Below, piece by piece: positions 42,650 to 51,091 of a stretch of 53,847 nucleotides of DNA. The stretch lies in NCBI GenBank assembly GCA_964587755.1, contig CAZPMC010000011.1, positions 1 through 53,847 on the forward strand. Direction: 5' to 3'. Below the pieces are notes generated by a model. That model was not told the DNA's origin and did not search any database. It saw only the letters and a program-made list of their open reading frames with translations. Source of the stretch: CAZPMC01 sp964587755. Lineage in GTDB: Bacteria > Bacillota > Clostridia > Acetivibrionales > DTU013. The position numbers were made by a program, and so were the translations under genes. Within the stretch, counting starts at the first letter, position 1. Every line of letters starts with the position of its first letter.

Positions 42650-43657
42650 ATGAAAAAAGGAATCGCATTAATTGTATGTTTGACTATGTTATTGGTTGTA
42701 CTAGCAGGATGCGGCAAAGGTGGAAGCAAAGAAGGAGAGGGTGTTAAAACCGGTCTTGCAGTAATTACTTCCATTGGAAAATCAGCAGATGCCGGAGAAA
42801 AGGAAGGGCTGGCTCAAGTTGATTCTACAGTTGTTGCAGTAACAGTTGATAAAGACGGAAAGATAGATAACTGCAGGATAGATGCTGTTCAAACGAAGAT
42901 TAATTTTACTACAGAGGGGAAGATAACAACACCACTGGATACTGTTGTAAAATCTAAGCAGGAGCTTGGAACTGAATACGGCATGCATAAAAACTCAGGA
43001 ATAAAGAAGGAATGGAATGAGCAGGCTGATGCTTTTGCAGCGTATGTTATCGGAAAAACAGTTGAAGAGATAAAGGGTATAGCCCTCGCAGAAGGTGTTC
43101 CTACAGAAAAGGAACTGACATCATCTGTAACAATGCGTGTTACCGACTATATTGCAGCTATTGAAAAGGCAGCTGCCAATGCACAGGACTTAGGAGCACA
43201 GGTCGGCGACAAGCTGGGACTCGGTATATATACTACTATCGCAAAGTCTACTGATGCAGGTGAGAAGGAAGGCCTTGCACAAGCGTATTCTTCATACACT
43301 GCAACTACTTTTGATGCAGATGGTAAGATAACAAGCTGTATTATTGATTCCTCACAGACAAATGTAAACTTTGCTGCAGACGGTAAGATAACAACCGACA
43401 AGTCAAAGGTATTTGAGACTAAGAATGAGCTTGGGCCCAAGTATGGTATGGCTAAACAGTCGGGAATAAATAAGGAATGGAATGAACAAGCAGCTTCGCT
43501 TGCAGAATATGCAGTTGGAAAGACCGCTTCCGAAGTTAAGGGCATCTCCCTCAATGAAGAAGGTGTCCCTACTGATAAGGAACTGTCTTCATCTGTTACA
43601 ATTCATATAAATGATTATATTACTATAATTGAAAAAGCATCTGCAAATGCAAAATAG
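42650..43657 (+). CDS. pplA: FMN-binding lipoprotein with two repeated domains, PplA-like
   Basis: Surface lipoprotein of 335 residues: signal peptide ending in the lipobox VLAGC, then two homologous domains (about 32-180 and 184-335), each with GEKEGLAQ, Q-T-x-x-NF, ELG-x-x-YGM, EWNEQA and a terminal E-L-(T/S)-S-S-V-T stretch (155-161 and 311-317). The last is placed like the FMN attachment site of flavinylated lipoproteins, but has Glu for Asp and Val for Ala compared with the D-x-x-(S/T)-(G/S)-A-T rule. It would carry two covalent FMN groups and pass electrons to outside acceptors. GGAGGA precedes the ATG. A strong terminator follows. Confidence 0.88.
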   Translation: MKKGIALIVCLTMLLVVLAGCGKGGSKEGEGVKTGLAVITSIGKSADAGEKEGLAQVDSTVVAVTVDKDGKIDNCRIDAVQTKINFTTEGKITTPLDTVVKSKQELGTEYGMHKNSGIKKEWNEQADAFAAYVIGKTVEEIKGIALAEGVPTEKELTSSVTMRVTDYIAAIEKAAANAQDLGAQVGDKLGLGIYTTIAKSTDAGEKEGLAQAYSSYTATTFDADGKITSCIIDSSQTNVNFAADGKITTDKSKVFETKNELGPKYGMAKQSGINKEWNEQAASLAEYAVGKTASEVKGISLNEEGVPTDKELSSSVTIHINDYITIIEKASANAK

Positions 43658-43698
43658 TTGTATGGAAAAAATAATTTAGTTATGATATGCTTACCAAT

Positions 43699-43736
43699 GT
43701 GAGGGGTTGTAATACTACCCCTCACCATGTTTTTTT
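43699..43736 (+). terminator. Rho-independent terminator after pplA
   Basis: Stem GTGAGGGG/CCCCTCAC, eleven-base loop, then T7 after a short spacer. It would separate the main EET transcript from apbE or let only part of the transcription through. Confidence 0.85.
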
Positions 43737-43769
43737 GAATTAATTTATGGTGTCAATAGGGGAAACATT

Positions 43770-44819
43770 TTGTTTAAAAAAATCTTTTTAATTTTTATTT
43801 CAATAACATTAGCGCTCAATACATCAGCTTGTGGAAAGAAAAAAGTATCACGATACGAAGCTGAGTTTTTGTTGCTTTTCAATACTGTATCAAAGATTGT
43901 TGCATACACTGACGACAGACAGGAATTTGAAAAGCAGGCTCAGTTTATATATGAGCGCTTAAAAGAGTATCATGAGCTATATGATATTTATAAAGATTAT
44001 GACGGAATTAATAATATTAAGACAATAAACGACAATGCTGGCATTGCACCTGTTAAGGTGGATAAAAGAATTATTGATCTAATCGAATATTCAAAGGAAT
44101 GGTATGAAAAGACTGGAGGAAAAATAAATATTGCCTTTGGCGCTGTTTTAAAAATATGGAATCAGTATCGTACTCAAGGAAATGAAAACCCCGAAACGGC
44201 TCAGTTGCCTCCAATGGAAGAACTGGAGAAAGCCTCGAAGCACACAGATATTGATAATATCATAATAGATAAAGAAGCTTCAACGGTATATCTTAGTGAC
44301 CCCGAAATGAGTCTCGATGTTGGGGCTATTGCCAAGGGATATGCCGTGGAAAAGGTCTGCATGGAAGCAATGGAAATAGGTTTTACATCGCTTCTTGTGA
44401 GTGTCGGAGGGAATGTACGTGCAATAGGAAGTAAAAACGACAGGGGCGATCCTTGGACTGTTGGTGTTCAAAATCCCCAAGGTGGAGCCGGTAGTGAGGA
44501 TATTCAGACTGTTAATATAATAGACTGTTCACTTGTAACAAGTGGGAACTATGAGAGATATTACACTGTAGATGGGAAGAAATACCATCATATCATTGAC
44601 CCGGTCACATTGCTTCCGTCAGAATATTTCACAGCAATCTCGATAATATGCAAGGATTCTGGAATGGCAGATGCTCTATCAACTTCTGTTTACAATATGC
44701 CCTTCGAACAAGGGCTTACATTTATTGAGGGCTTGCCTCAAACATCGGCTATGTGGGTATTTAATGACGGTGAAATAAGATATAGCAGTTATTTTAAAGA
44801 GTATATAAAAAAGAAGTAA
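43770..44819 (+). CDS. apbE: FAD:protein FMN transferase ApbE (lipoprotein)
   Basis: Transfers FMN from FAD to a Thr of extracytoplasmic target proteins. The protein has 349 residues with a signal peptide and a likely lipidation Cys at 21 (TSAC; the lipobox is weak), then family motifs SLDVGAIAKGYAVEKV, LVSVGGNVRAIGSK, VGVQNPQGG, LVTSGNYERYY, HHIIDP and ADALSTSVY, which bind FAD and magnesium. It starts at a TTG with AGGGG seven bases upstream; no ATG gives the signal peptide. Its targets should be the PplA-like lipoprotein and, by motif, NDH-2 and the chemoreceptor. Confidence 0.95.
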   Translation: MFKKIFLIFISITLALNTSACGKKKVSRYEAEFLLLFNTVSKIVAYTDDRQEFEKQAQFIYERLKEYHELYDIYKDYDGINNIKTINDNAGIAPVKVDKRIIDLIEYSKEWYEKTGGKINIAFGAVLKIWNQYRTQGNENPETAQLPPMEELEKASKHTDIDNIIIDKEASTVYLSDPEMSLDVGAIAKGYAVEKVCMEAMEIGFTSLLVSVGGNVRAIGSKNDRGDPWTVGVQNPQGGAGSEDIQTVNIIDCSLVTSGNYERYYTVDGKKYHHIIDPVTLLPSEYFTAISIICKDSGMADALSTSVYNMPFEQGLTFIEGLPQTSAMWVFNDGEIRYSSYFKEYIKKK

Positions 44820-44901
44820 TAAATTTTATAATCTCTGGGCATTCCTATTTATTGAGAAGTACAAGTTTTTTTGTTAAACTTAGTGAAATCTGATTAAATT
44901 A

Positions 44902-44910
44902 TGGTATAAT
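44902..44910 (+). promoter_or_regulatory. Extended -10 promoter for ppdK
   Basis: TGG-TATAAT 84 bases before the ppdK start. Confidence 0.55.
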
Positions 44911-44993
44911 GGTAAAGGTTATTCGGCTGCTCATTCCGGGAGCTGCTTGGGAACCGCTTAAATCTGTTATTACATATAAAATGGAGGTATAGA

Positions 44994-47624
44994 ATGGTAA
45001 AGTATGTTTATTTATTCAGTGAAGGAAATGCCTCAATGAGAAATTTGTTAGGCGGCAAAGGTGCCAACCTTGCCGAAATGACAAGTCTCGGGCTTCCTGT
45101 TCCAAGAGGATTTACAGTAACAACTGAAGCTTGTACCCAGTATTACAAAGATGGTCAGACTATTTCAAAGGAGATAGAGGAGCAGATTCTTTCGGCACTT
45201 AGACAGACTGAAGAAATTGTCGGAAAGAAATTCGGCGATCCTTCAAATCCTTTTTTGGTATCTGTTCGTTCAGGCGCAAGAGCATCTATGCCCGGCATGA
45301 TGGATACTATCTTAAATCTCGGACTTAATGACACTGTTGTCGAAGGACTTGCAAAGCTTACATCAAATCCAAGATTTGCATATGATAGCTACAGAAGATT
45401 CATTCAAATGTTCAGTGATGTTGTTTTTGAAATTGAAAAATCTAAGTTCGATAAGATTCTTGACGAAGTAAAGCATGAAAACAATGCAAAGGCAGATACA
45501 GATCTTACGGCTGACAATCTGAAAGAGATTGTTAAGAGATATATGGAGCTCTTTAAAGAAGAGAAGGGTTACGATTTCCCTCAAGAGCCGAAGGATCAGT
45601 TGATGGAAGCAATAAAGGCTGTTTTTCGTTCATGGGAAAACCCAAGAGCTGTTGTCTATAGAAGACTTAACGATATTCCAGGCGATTGGGGTACAGCAGT
45701 AAACATTCAGGAAATGGTTTATGGTAACATGGGTGATGATTCAGGTACCGGTGTTGCATTTACAAGAAATCCTTCAACTGGTGAAAAGAAGCTCTATGGA
45801 GAGTTTTTGATGAATGCTCAGGGCGAGGACGTTGTTGCAGGAATAAGAACTCCCGAGCCCATTGACAAAATGAAGGAAATTAACCCTGATGCTTATAGCC
45901 AGTTTGTTAAATTTGCAGACATACTTGAAAGACACTACAAAGATATGCAGGACATGGAATTTACCATTGAAAAGGGTAAGCTTTTCATGCTCCAGACTAG
46001 AAACGGCAAAAGGACTGCAGCTGCTGCTCTCAAAATAGCTGTTGATCTGGTTGAAGAGGGAATGGTAACAAAAGAAGAGGCTATATTGAAGGTTGATCCT
46101 AAGCAATTGGACGCTCTTCTCCATCCAAATTTTGACCAAAAGGCACTTAAGGCTGCAGCAGTTATAGCTAAGGGTCTTCCGGCTTCACCCGGCGCTGCTA
46201 CAGGTAAGATATACTTCAGAGCTGAAGATGCTGCCGAAGCTTATAACAACGGAGAGAAAAATGTTATTCTTGTGAGACTTGAGACTTCCCCTGAGGATAT
46301 TGAAGGTATGCATGTTTCACAGGGCATATTGACAGGCCGGGGCGGTATGACGTCTCATGCTGCTGTTGTTGCTCGTGGTATGGGTACTTGCTGTGTAGCT
46401 GGCTGTAGTGAGATTAGAATAAATGAAGAAGAAAAATATTTTATTGACAAAAGTGGAAAGAAATATGTTGAAGGCGATTGGATTTCTCTTGATGGTTCAA
46501 CAGGTAATGTTTATGGAGAAAAGCTTCCTACAGTCGCTCCAGAAATGACAGGGAATTTTGCGAAATTTATGGAATGGGCTGATGAAATAAGACAGCTTAA
46601 GGTCAGAGCAAATGCGGACTCGCCTAAAGATGCTACACAGGCTCTGGAGTTCGGAGCAGAGGGTATTGGGCTTTGCCGTACTGAGCATATGTTCTTTGAG
46701 TCTGATAGAATTTTTGCATTCAGGCAGATGATCGTTGCCGGCAATGTAGAGCAAAGAAAGAAAGCTCTTGCAAAAATACTTCCTGTACAAAGAGCGGACT
46801 TTGAAGGCTTATTTGAAGCAATGAAGGGCCGTCCTGTTACAATAAGGCTTCTGGATCCACCACTGCATGAATTCCTTCCTCAGGAAGAAAATGATATTGT
46901 TTCCTTGGCAAAGGAATTGGATATAAGTGCAGATGAGCTTAAGGCAATAATTAAGAATCTCCATGAGCTCAATCCAATGATGGGACACAGGGGCTGCAGG
47001 CTTGCGGTTTCTTACCCTGAAATAGCTGAAATGCAGACAAGAGCTATCATTGAAGCTGCAATCAACGTAAACAAGAAGGGAATGAATGTAATTCCTGAAA
47101 TTATGATACCCCTGGTTTGCGAAATAAAGGAATTGAAGTATGTTAAGGATGTTATTGTTAAAACAGCCGATTCTATCATAGCTGAATCAGGTGTAAACCT
47201 TGAATACAGCGTTGGCACAATGATAGAGATTCCTAGGGCAACTCTTCTTGCTGATGAGATTGCAACTGAGGCAGAGTTCTTCTCCTTTGGTACTAATGAC
47301 CTGACTCAAATGACTTATGGCTTGAGCCGTGACGATGCAGGAAGAATTCTTGAAGATTATTATGAAGCAAAGATATTTGAAGCTGACCCGACGGCAAGGC
47401 TTGATCAGAAGGGTGTAGGCAAGCTGATGAGAATGGCAGTTGAGCTTGGCAAACAGGCAAGACCTGACATTAAGCTGGGTATTTGCGGCGAGCACGGCGG
47501 AGATCCATCCTCTGTTGAATTCTGTCACAACATCGGATTGAACTATGTATCTTGTTCACCTTTCCGTGTGCCTATAGCAAGACTTGCAGCAGCTCAAGCC
47601 CAGATAAATAACCCTAGAAAATAA
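44994..47624 (+). CDS. ppdK: Pyruvate, phosphate dikinase
   Basis: Interconverts PEP + AMP + PPi with pyruvate + ATP + Pi. At 876 residues it is full length: an N-terminal ATP-grasp domain (LGGKGANLAEMTSLGLPVPRGFT, SVRSGARASMPGMMDTILNLG), the phosphohistidine domain (GILTGRGGMTSHAAVVARGMGTCCVAGC) and the PEP/pyruvate barrel (GIGLCRTEHMFF, FFSFGTNDLTQMTYGLSRDDA). In cellulolytic clostridia it often replaces or supplements pyruvate kinase. GGAGG lies before the ATG; a terminator follows the stop. It seems to be a single-gene transcript. Confidence 0.99.
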   Translation: MVKYVYLFSEGNASMRNLLGGKGANLAEMTSLGLPVPRGFTVTTEACTQYYKDGQTISKEIEEQILSALRQTEEIVGKKFGDPSNPFLVSVRSGARASMPGMMDTILNLGLNDTVVEGLAKLTSNPRFAYDSYRRFIQMFSDVVFEIEKSKFDKILDEVKHENNAKADTDLTADNLKEIVKRYMELFKEEKGYDFPQEPKDQLMEAIKAVFRSWENPRAVVYRRLNDIPGDWGTAVNIQEMVYGNMGDDSGTGVAFTRNPSTGEKKLYGEFLMNAQGEDVVAGIRTPEPIDKMKEINPDAYSQFVKFADILERHYKDMQDMEFTIEKGKLFMLQTRNGKRTAAAALKIAVDLVEEGMVTKEEAILKVDPKQLDALLHPNFDQKALKAAAVIAKGLPASPGAATGKIYFRAEDAAEAYNNGEKNVILVRLETSPEDIEGMHVSQGILTGRGGMTSHAAVVARGMGTCCVAGCSEIRINEEEKYFIDKSGKKYVEGDWISLDGSTGNVYGEKLPTVAPEMTGNFAKFMEWADEIRQLKVRANADSPKDATQALEFGAEGIGLCRTEHMFFESDRIFAFRQMIVAGNVEQRKKALAKILPVQRADFEGLFEAMKGRPVTIRLLDPPLHEFLPQEENDIVSLAKELDISADELKAIIKNLHELNPMMGHRGCRLAVSYPEIAEMQTRAIIEAAINVNKKGMNVIPEIMIPLVCEIKELKYVKDVIVKTADSIIAESGVNLEYSVGTMIEIPRATLLADEIATEAEFFSFGTNDLTQMTYGLSRDDAGRILEDYYEAKIFEADPTARLDQKGVGKLMRMAVELGKQARPDIKLGICGEHGGDPSSVEFCHNIGLNYVSCSPFRVPIARLAAAQAQINNPRK

Positions 47625-47654
47625 TAAAGGCAGTAAAATAAAGTATTGATGCTT

Positions 47655-47690
47655 CCAGTGGATGACCGTAAAAAGTTGTCCACTGGTTTT
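47655..47690 (+). terminator. Terminator of ppdK
   Basis: Stem CCAGTGGA/TCCACTGG, then TTTTATTT. Confidence 0.8.
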
Positions 47691-47693
47691 ATT

Positions 47694-47880
47694 TATGCCT
47701 GAACAGGCCGGTCAGTACGGCTGCGGAATACTGCCTTTCCCCTGAAACGGTCAGGAAGATAGTATACAAATAATATTCCTGTAAGCTTAACAGGCATAGT
47801 TTTAAATTAGGAATTATCAAAGGCATGGGTAATGGGGGTCTATCGCTAGACTAAAGGGTTCTGCACAGATAATAGATTTT
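47694..47880. other. Structured non-coding stretch between ppdK and the second GGDEF gene
   Basis: In the 421-base gap, TATGCCTG (47694-47701) can pair with CAGGCATA (47791-47798), enclosing short hairpins CAGTA/TACTG, CCTGA-AACGG-TCAGG and CAGGAA/TTCCTG. A GTCTA-TCGC-TAGAC hairpin follows near 47840. This could be an unknown RNA or riboswitch-like leader, but no known class (including the cyclic di-GMP types) is recognised and the helices are short. The rest to 48045 is AT-rich with no gene seen. Confidence 0.3.
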
Positions 47881-48045
47881 AAGATTATTGAGAAGACATA
47901 GCAAGGGGTTTATGATAATATGAAATTATTGAAGAATTAAAGAAATCGCAACAATAGCAAAAAATATAATAGTATTCTATATGCAATTGAAATACCAAAA
48001 TGGTGGTGAAATAAAATAAAAAGCGTTCAAAACAAAACCTGGTCA

Positions 48046-49200
48046 TTGACAGCCATAAAGAGGAAATTAATAAAAGCGTTCCATAATAATAACAGTGTTT
48101 TAGATGAGTGTGCGAGTATTAACACTCGAAGGATTTATTATTTATCAATTATTGCTATCCCATTACGTGTTATCAATATTTTTCTTTTTGTTTTCACGAA
48201 ATCCTATGAGACTCAAGTATTGAAGACGTGGAATATTGGAATTACTGCATGTCACTTAATATTGCTAATTTTTATGATGGGGGTTTTTTTAACAACCCGT
48301 AAACTGAAAAATAGAATGAAACCAAATACAACCATGATCGTATTACAATACATTGTTATGGTTGTTATTATGGCATCCGGGATTGCCTTAGTCACCCTTG
48401 ATCAATTGATAACAACTAATATCACGCCTTTTTTATTAATTTGCATTATCAGCGGGACTGTTTTTTTAGTCAGACCATTAATTTCATTTATAATATATGC
48501 TGTATCGTATATGGCGTATTATTATTTAATAGCATTAACCATAATCAATCAGCAGGTGCTGCTTTCTAATAGAGTCAATGGAATTACTGCAGTTGGAATT
48601 GGTTTTTTGCTTAGCTTCATGCTATGGCAATATAATTACACCAATATAATTCAAAAGAAGCGCATCGAAACCCAACAAAAACAATTAGAACAAATGGCAT
48701 ATTATGATCCACTTACTGAATTACCTAACCGGCGATTTTTAGAGAAATTGATTAAACGGGAGTTTTCTTCAATGCAACGTCATGGTCATGAAACGGTTAT
48801 TATTATTTCAGATATTGATAATTTTAAAGACATTAATGATACATATGGTCATCCTGTAGGTGACAGTATACTTAGGCAAATGGCCGACCTTTTAAAAAAC
48901 AGCGTTAGACATTCAGATACTGTATCCAGGTTTGGCGGAGAGGAATTTATTATCCTTATGCCCAAAACCTCAGTAGAAGAAGATTATGTCTTTGCCGAAA
49001 GAATAAGAAAATTAGTTATGGAAAAAATATTTACAGTGGGGACAGTTTCATTACAAATTACTTCCAGCTTTGGTGTAGCCTCAATTCGTGATATTAATAC
49101 CCAGACTCTAGATGATTATTATTTCCTTGCAGATAAAGCACTCTATTTAGCTAAACAAAGTGGTAAAAATAGAGTTGAAATAGTTAGATGGAATGAGTAA
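48046..49200 (+). CDS. Membrane-bound diguanylate cyclase
   Basis: A 384-residue protein: five or six membrane helices (residues about 28-215) forming an unrecognised sensor, a short coiled linker (IQKKRIETQQKQLEQMAYYDPLTELPNRRFL), and a GGDEF domain with GGEEF active site and RHSD I-site five residues before it, so cyclic di-GMP synthesis with product inhibition is expected. The start is uncertain: the TTG at 48046 lacks a clear ribosome site, whereas GGTGGTGA at 48002-48009 sits before an ATG-less in-frame stretch that could use ATA or begin further down. It is a free-standing gene with its own long leader. Confidence 0.9.
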   Translation: MTAIKRKLIKAFHNNNSVLDECASINTRRIYYLSIIAIPLRVINIFLFVFTKSYETQVLKTWNIGITACHLILLIFMMGVFLTTRKLKNRMKPNTTMIVLQYIVMVVIMASGIALVTLDQLITTNITPFLLICIISGTVFLVRPLISFIIYAVSYMAYYYLIALTIINQQVLLSNRVNGITAVGIGFLLSFMLWQYNYTNIIQKKRIETQQKQLEQMAYYDPLTELPNRRFLEKLIKREFSSMQRHGHETVIIISDIDNFKDINDTYGHPVGDSILRQMADLLKNSVRHSDTVSRFGGEEFIILMPKTSVEEDYVFAERIRKLVMEKIFTVGTVSLQITSSFGVASIRDINTQTLDDYYFLADKALYLAKQSGKNRVEIVRWNE

Positions 49201-49238
49201 TAAAAACGATACAATGCATGAAAACTGAAACAAGGAGG

Positions 49239-49288
49239 GACGGTTCTTTCTGCTTTTTCGAAAAAAAAGCAAAAAGAACCGTCTTTTT
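49239..49288. terminator. Long palindromic terminator, REP-like
   Basis: GACGGTTCTTT (49239-49249) pairs with AAAGAACCGTC (49273-49283), with further TGCTTTTT/AAAAAGCA pairing inside, followed by T5. It ends the diguanylate cyclase transcript. The AGGGACGGTTCTTT core resembles a palindrome seen many times in Firmicutes genomes (from general knowledge). Confidence 0.8.
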
Positions 49289-49383
49289 GCTTCGCCCCAT
49301 ACCACTTGATTCAACCAAAGATTCATGCCTTGCATACCCGGCAAATAAAATGACAAACTAAAGGTATGGGAGGCGGTGGCATA

Positions 49384-50379
49384 ATGAAACCAAAAAAGAT
49401 TTATTATGAGGAGGAGACTCTAAATTATGTACTTGGAAAAAAACTTTTCGAAAAATATAATTCGGTTGAATGGATTAAAATTGAAAATCATAACAACATC
49501 CCGGAACTACGGTGTAACCCAAACAGCGAGTTTACCAGATTGAAACAGTATCTTGTTCTGGGAGTCAGAAAAACACATAAATATGTACCCAATTCCAAGG
49601 TTTCAGATTTTCTAGTTCCATATACGTCTTCAGGCTGCAGTGCCATGTGTCTTTATTGTTATTTGGTCTGTAATTTTAATAAATGCTCATACCTTCGTCT
49701 GTTTGTCAATAGGGAGCAAATGCTATCAAAGCTCATCAAGACATCGAATCAAAGCGGTACGGATTTGACTTTTGAAATAGGCAGCAATAGCGATTTAATT
49801 CTTGAGAACACTATTACCGAAAATCTTGAATGGACAATAGAGAAATTCGGCGGCAATGAAAAGGGGTATATAACCCTTCCAACCAAATTTGAGATGGTAG
49901 AACCATTATTAACCTTGCATCATAAAGGACGAACCATAATAAGAATGAGCTTAAATCCGCAGGAGATTATTAATAAAGTGGAATTTGGCACATCATCTCT
50001 TACAAAAAGAATAAATGCTTTAAATAATTTAAAAGAGGCTGGATATAAAATAGGAATACTAATCGCTCCGGTTGTTCTGGTGGAAAACTGGGAGGCTTTA
50101 TATATTCAATTATTTCAAATTCTCTCAGAAAAACTGTCTCAGAAGGTTAAGGATGAAGCTTTTTTTGAAGTTATATTTATGACCTACAGTTATATACATA
50201 GGATGATAAATGCAGAAGCTTTCCCAAATGCCATTGATTTATATGATAAAAATATAATGACAGGCAGAGGACGGGGGAAATACACCTACAAGCAAAGTGT
50301 CAGGGATGAGGGTGAAGCGCTTATAAGAGGCGAAATAACCCGGTATTTTCCTAAAAATAGAATTCTTTATGTTGTATAG
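49384..50379 (+). CDS. splB: Spore photoproduct lyase-like radical SAM protein
   Basis: Repairs the thymine dimer of UV-damaged spore DNA using a SAM radical. The protein has 331 residues with the cluster motif GCSAMCLYCYL (CX3CX2C) in the setting SDFLVPYTSSGC typical of SplB, followed by a second Cys pair region (CNFNKCSY). GGGAGG at 49367-49373 precedes the ATG at 49384; an ATG at 49366 lies before that site and is not preferred. It fits the spore-forming life style shown by spoIIP. The C-terminal half (GRGRGKYTYKQ) also matches the family pattern. Whether the H-donor cysteine is conserved could not be fixed by eye. Confidence 0.88.
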   Translation: MKPKKIYYEEETLNYVLGKKLFEKYNSVEWIKIENHNNIPELRCNPNSEFTRLKQYLVLGVRKTHKYVPNSKVSDFLVPYTSSGCSAMCLYCYLVCNFNKCSYLRLFVNREQMLSKLIKTSNQSGTDLTFEIGSNSDLILENTITENLEWTIEKFGGNEKGYITLPTKFEMVEPLLTLHHKGRTIIRMSLNPQEIINKVEFGTSSLTKRINALNNLKEAGYKIGILIAPVVLVENWEALYIQLFQILSEKLSQKVKDEAFFEVIFMTYSYIHRMINAEAFPNAIDLYDKNIMTGRGRGKYTYKQSVRDEGEALIRGEITRYFPKNRILYVV

Positions 50380-50403
50380 TCTAAAGAGGGATGTGGTTTT
50401 GTT

Positions 50404-50958
50404 ATGCTAAAATCCTCAGTAATATTATCAAGAAATGCGGTACGGAAATGGCTCCTAATTGGAATCCCTGTTCTTTTTGGCTTTGGTTTCTTAATGCACT
50501 ATATCTATAAATTGTCAGGCAATTCTCCGATTGTAGGGATATTCGCGCCAGTCAATGAAAGTGTGTGGGAGCATTTAAAATTGTCTTTTTGGCCAATAAT
50601 TATCTGGTGGGTTTTAGGCTACATTATTATTGACAGAAAACATAATGTATCTGTAGGCAAGTGGATAACATCCTGTACGGTTGCACAGTTGGTATGCCCT
50701 TTAGTGATTCTGTGTTTTTACTATGCTTATACAGGAGCTTTTGGGATTGAATCCATGATACTTGATATTTTTTCACTTCTGCTTGGGCTTGCCGCAGCTC
50801 ATGGCTTAGCATATCACATATACAAATATTCAAGACCTGGACGGTACTGTATGTATATTTCAATTACAGTATTGATTCTGCTGGCAGTCTTATTCACAGT
50901 CTTTACCTTTAAACCTCCCCATATTCCCCTGTTCAAGAATCCGTCTGCCGGAAAATAG
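50404..50958 (+). CDS. Polytopic membrane protein, DUF6512-like
   Basis: A 184-residue membrane protein with about five helices and the conserved segment GIFAPVNESVWEHLKLSFWPIIIWW, which I associate with the DUF6512 group. Function is unknown. It starts 25 bases after splB and so may be co-transcribed with it; no catalytic motif is visible. Confidence 0.8.
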   Translation: MLKSSVILSRNAVRKWLLIGIPVLFGFGFLMHYIYKLSGNSPIVGIFAPVNESVWEHLKLSFWPIIIWWVLGYIIIDRKHNVSVGKWITSCTVAQLVCPLVILCFYYAYTGAFGIESMILDIFSLLLGLAAAHGLAYHIYKYSRPGRYCMYISITVLILLAVLFTVFTFKPPHIPLFKNPSAGK

Positions 50959-50983
50959 TATTGGCAGGTAGGGTCTTGGTGAC

Positions 50984-51016
50984 TCGGGGACATTTCTTCG
51001 TATTCGGGACATTTCT
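50984..51016 (+). repeat. Short direct repeat TCGGGGACATTTCT
   Basis: TCGGGGACATTTCT at 50984-50997 and TCGGGACATTTCT at 51004-51016 lie in the gap between the membrane protein and the sigma factor. They resemble fragments of dispersed repeats common in Firmicutes. Confidence 0.5.
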
Positions 51017-51091
51017 ATGTAACATTCAGTATATCAATTACGTTATTATTTATGTATGCTAACAACCGGCCGGAAAGAAGGTGCGAAAATT

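Noticed and set aside
47625..48045. Cyclic di-GMP riboswitch before the GGDEF gene
   Set aside because: The conserved core bases and tetraloop-receptor elements of both known classes are not present.
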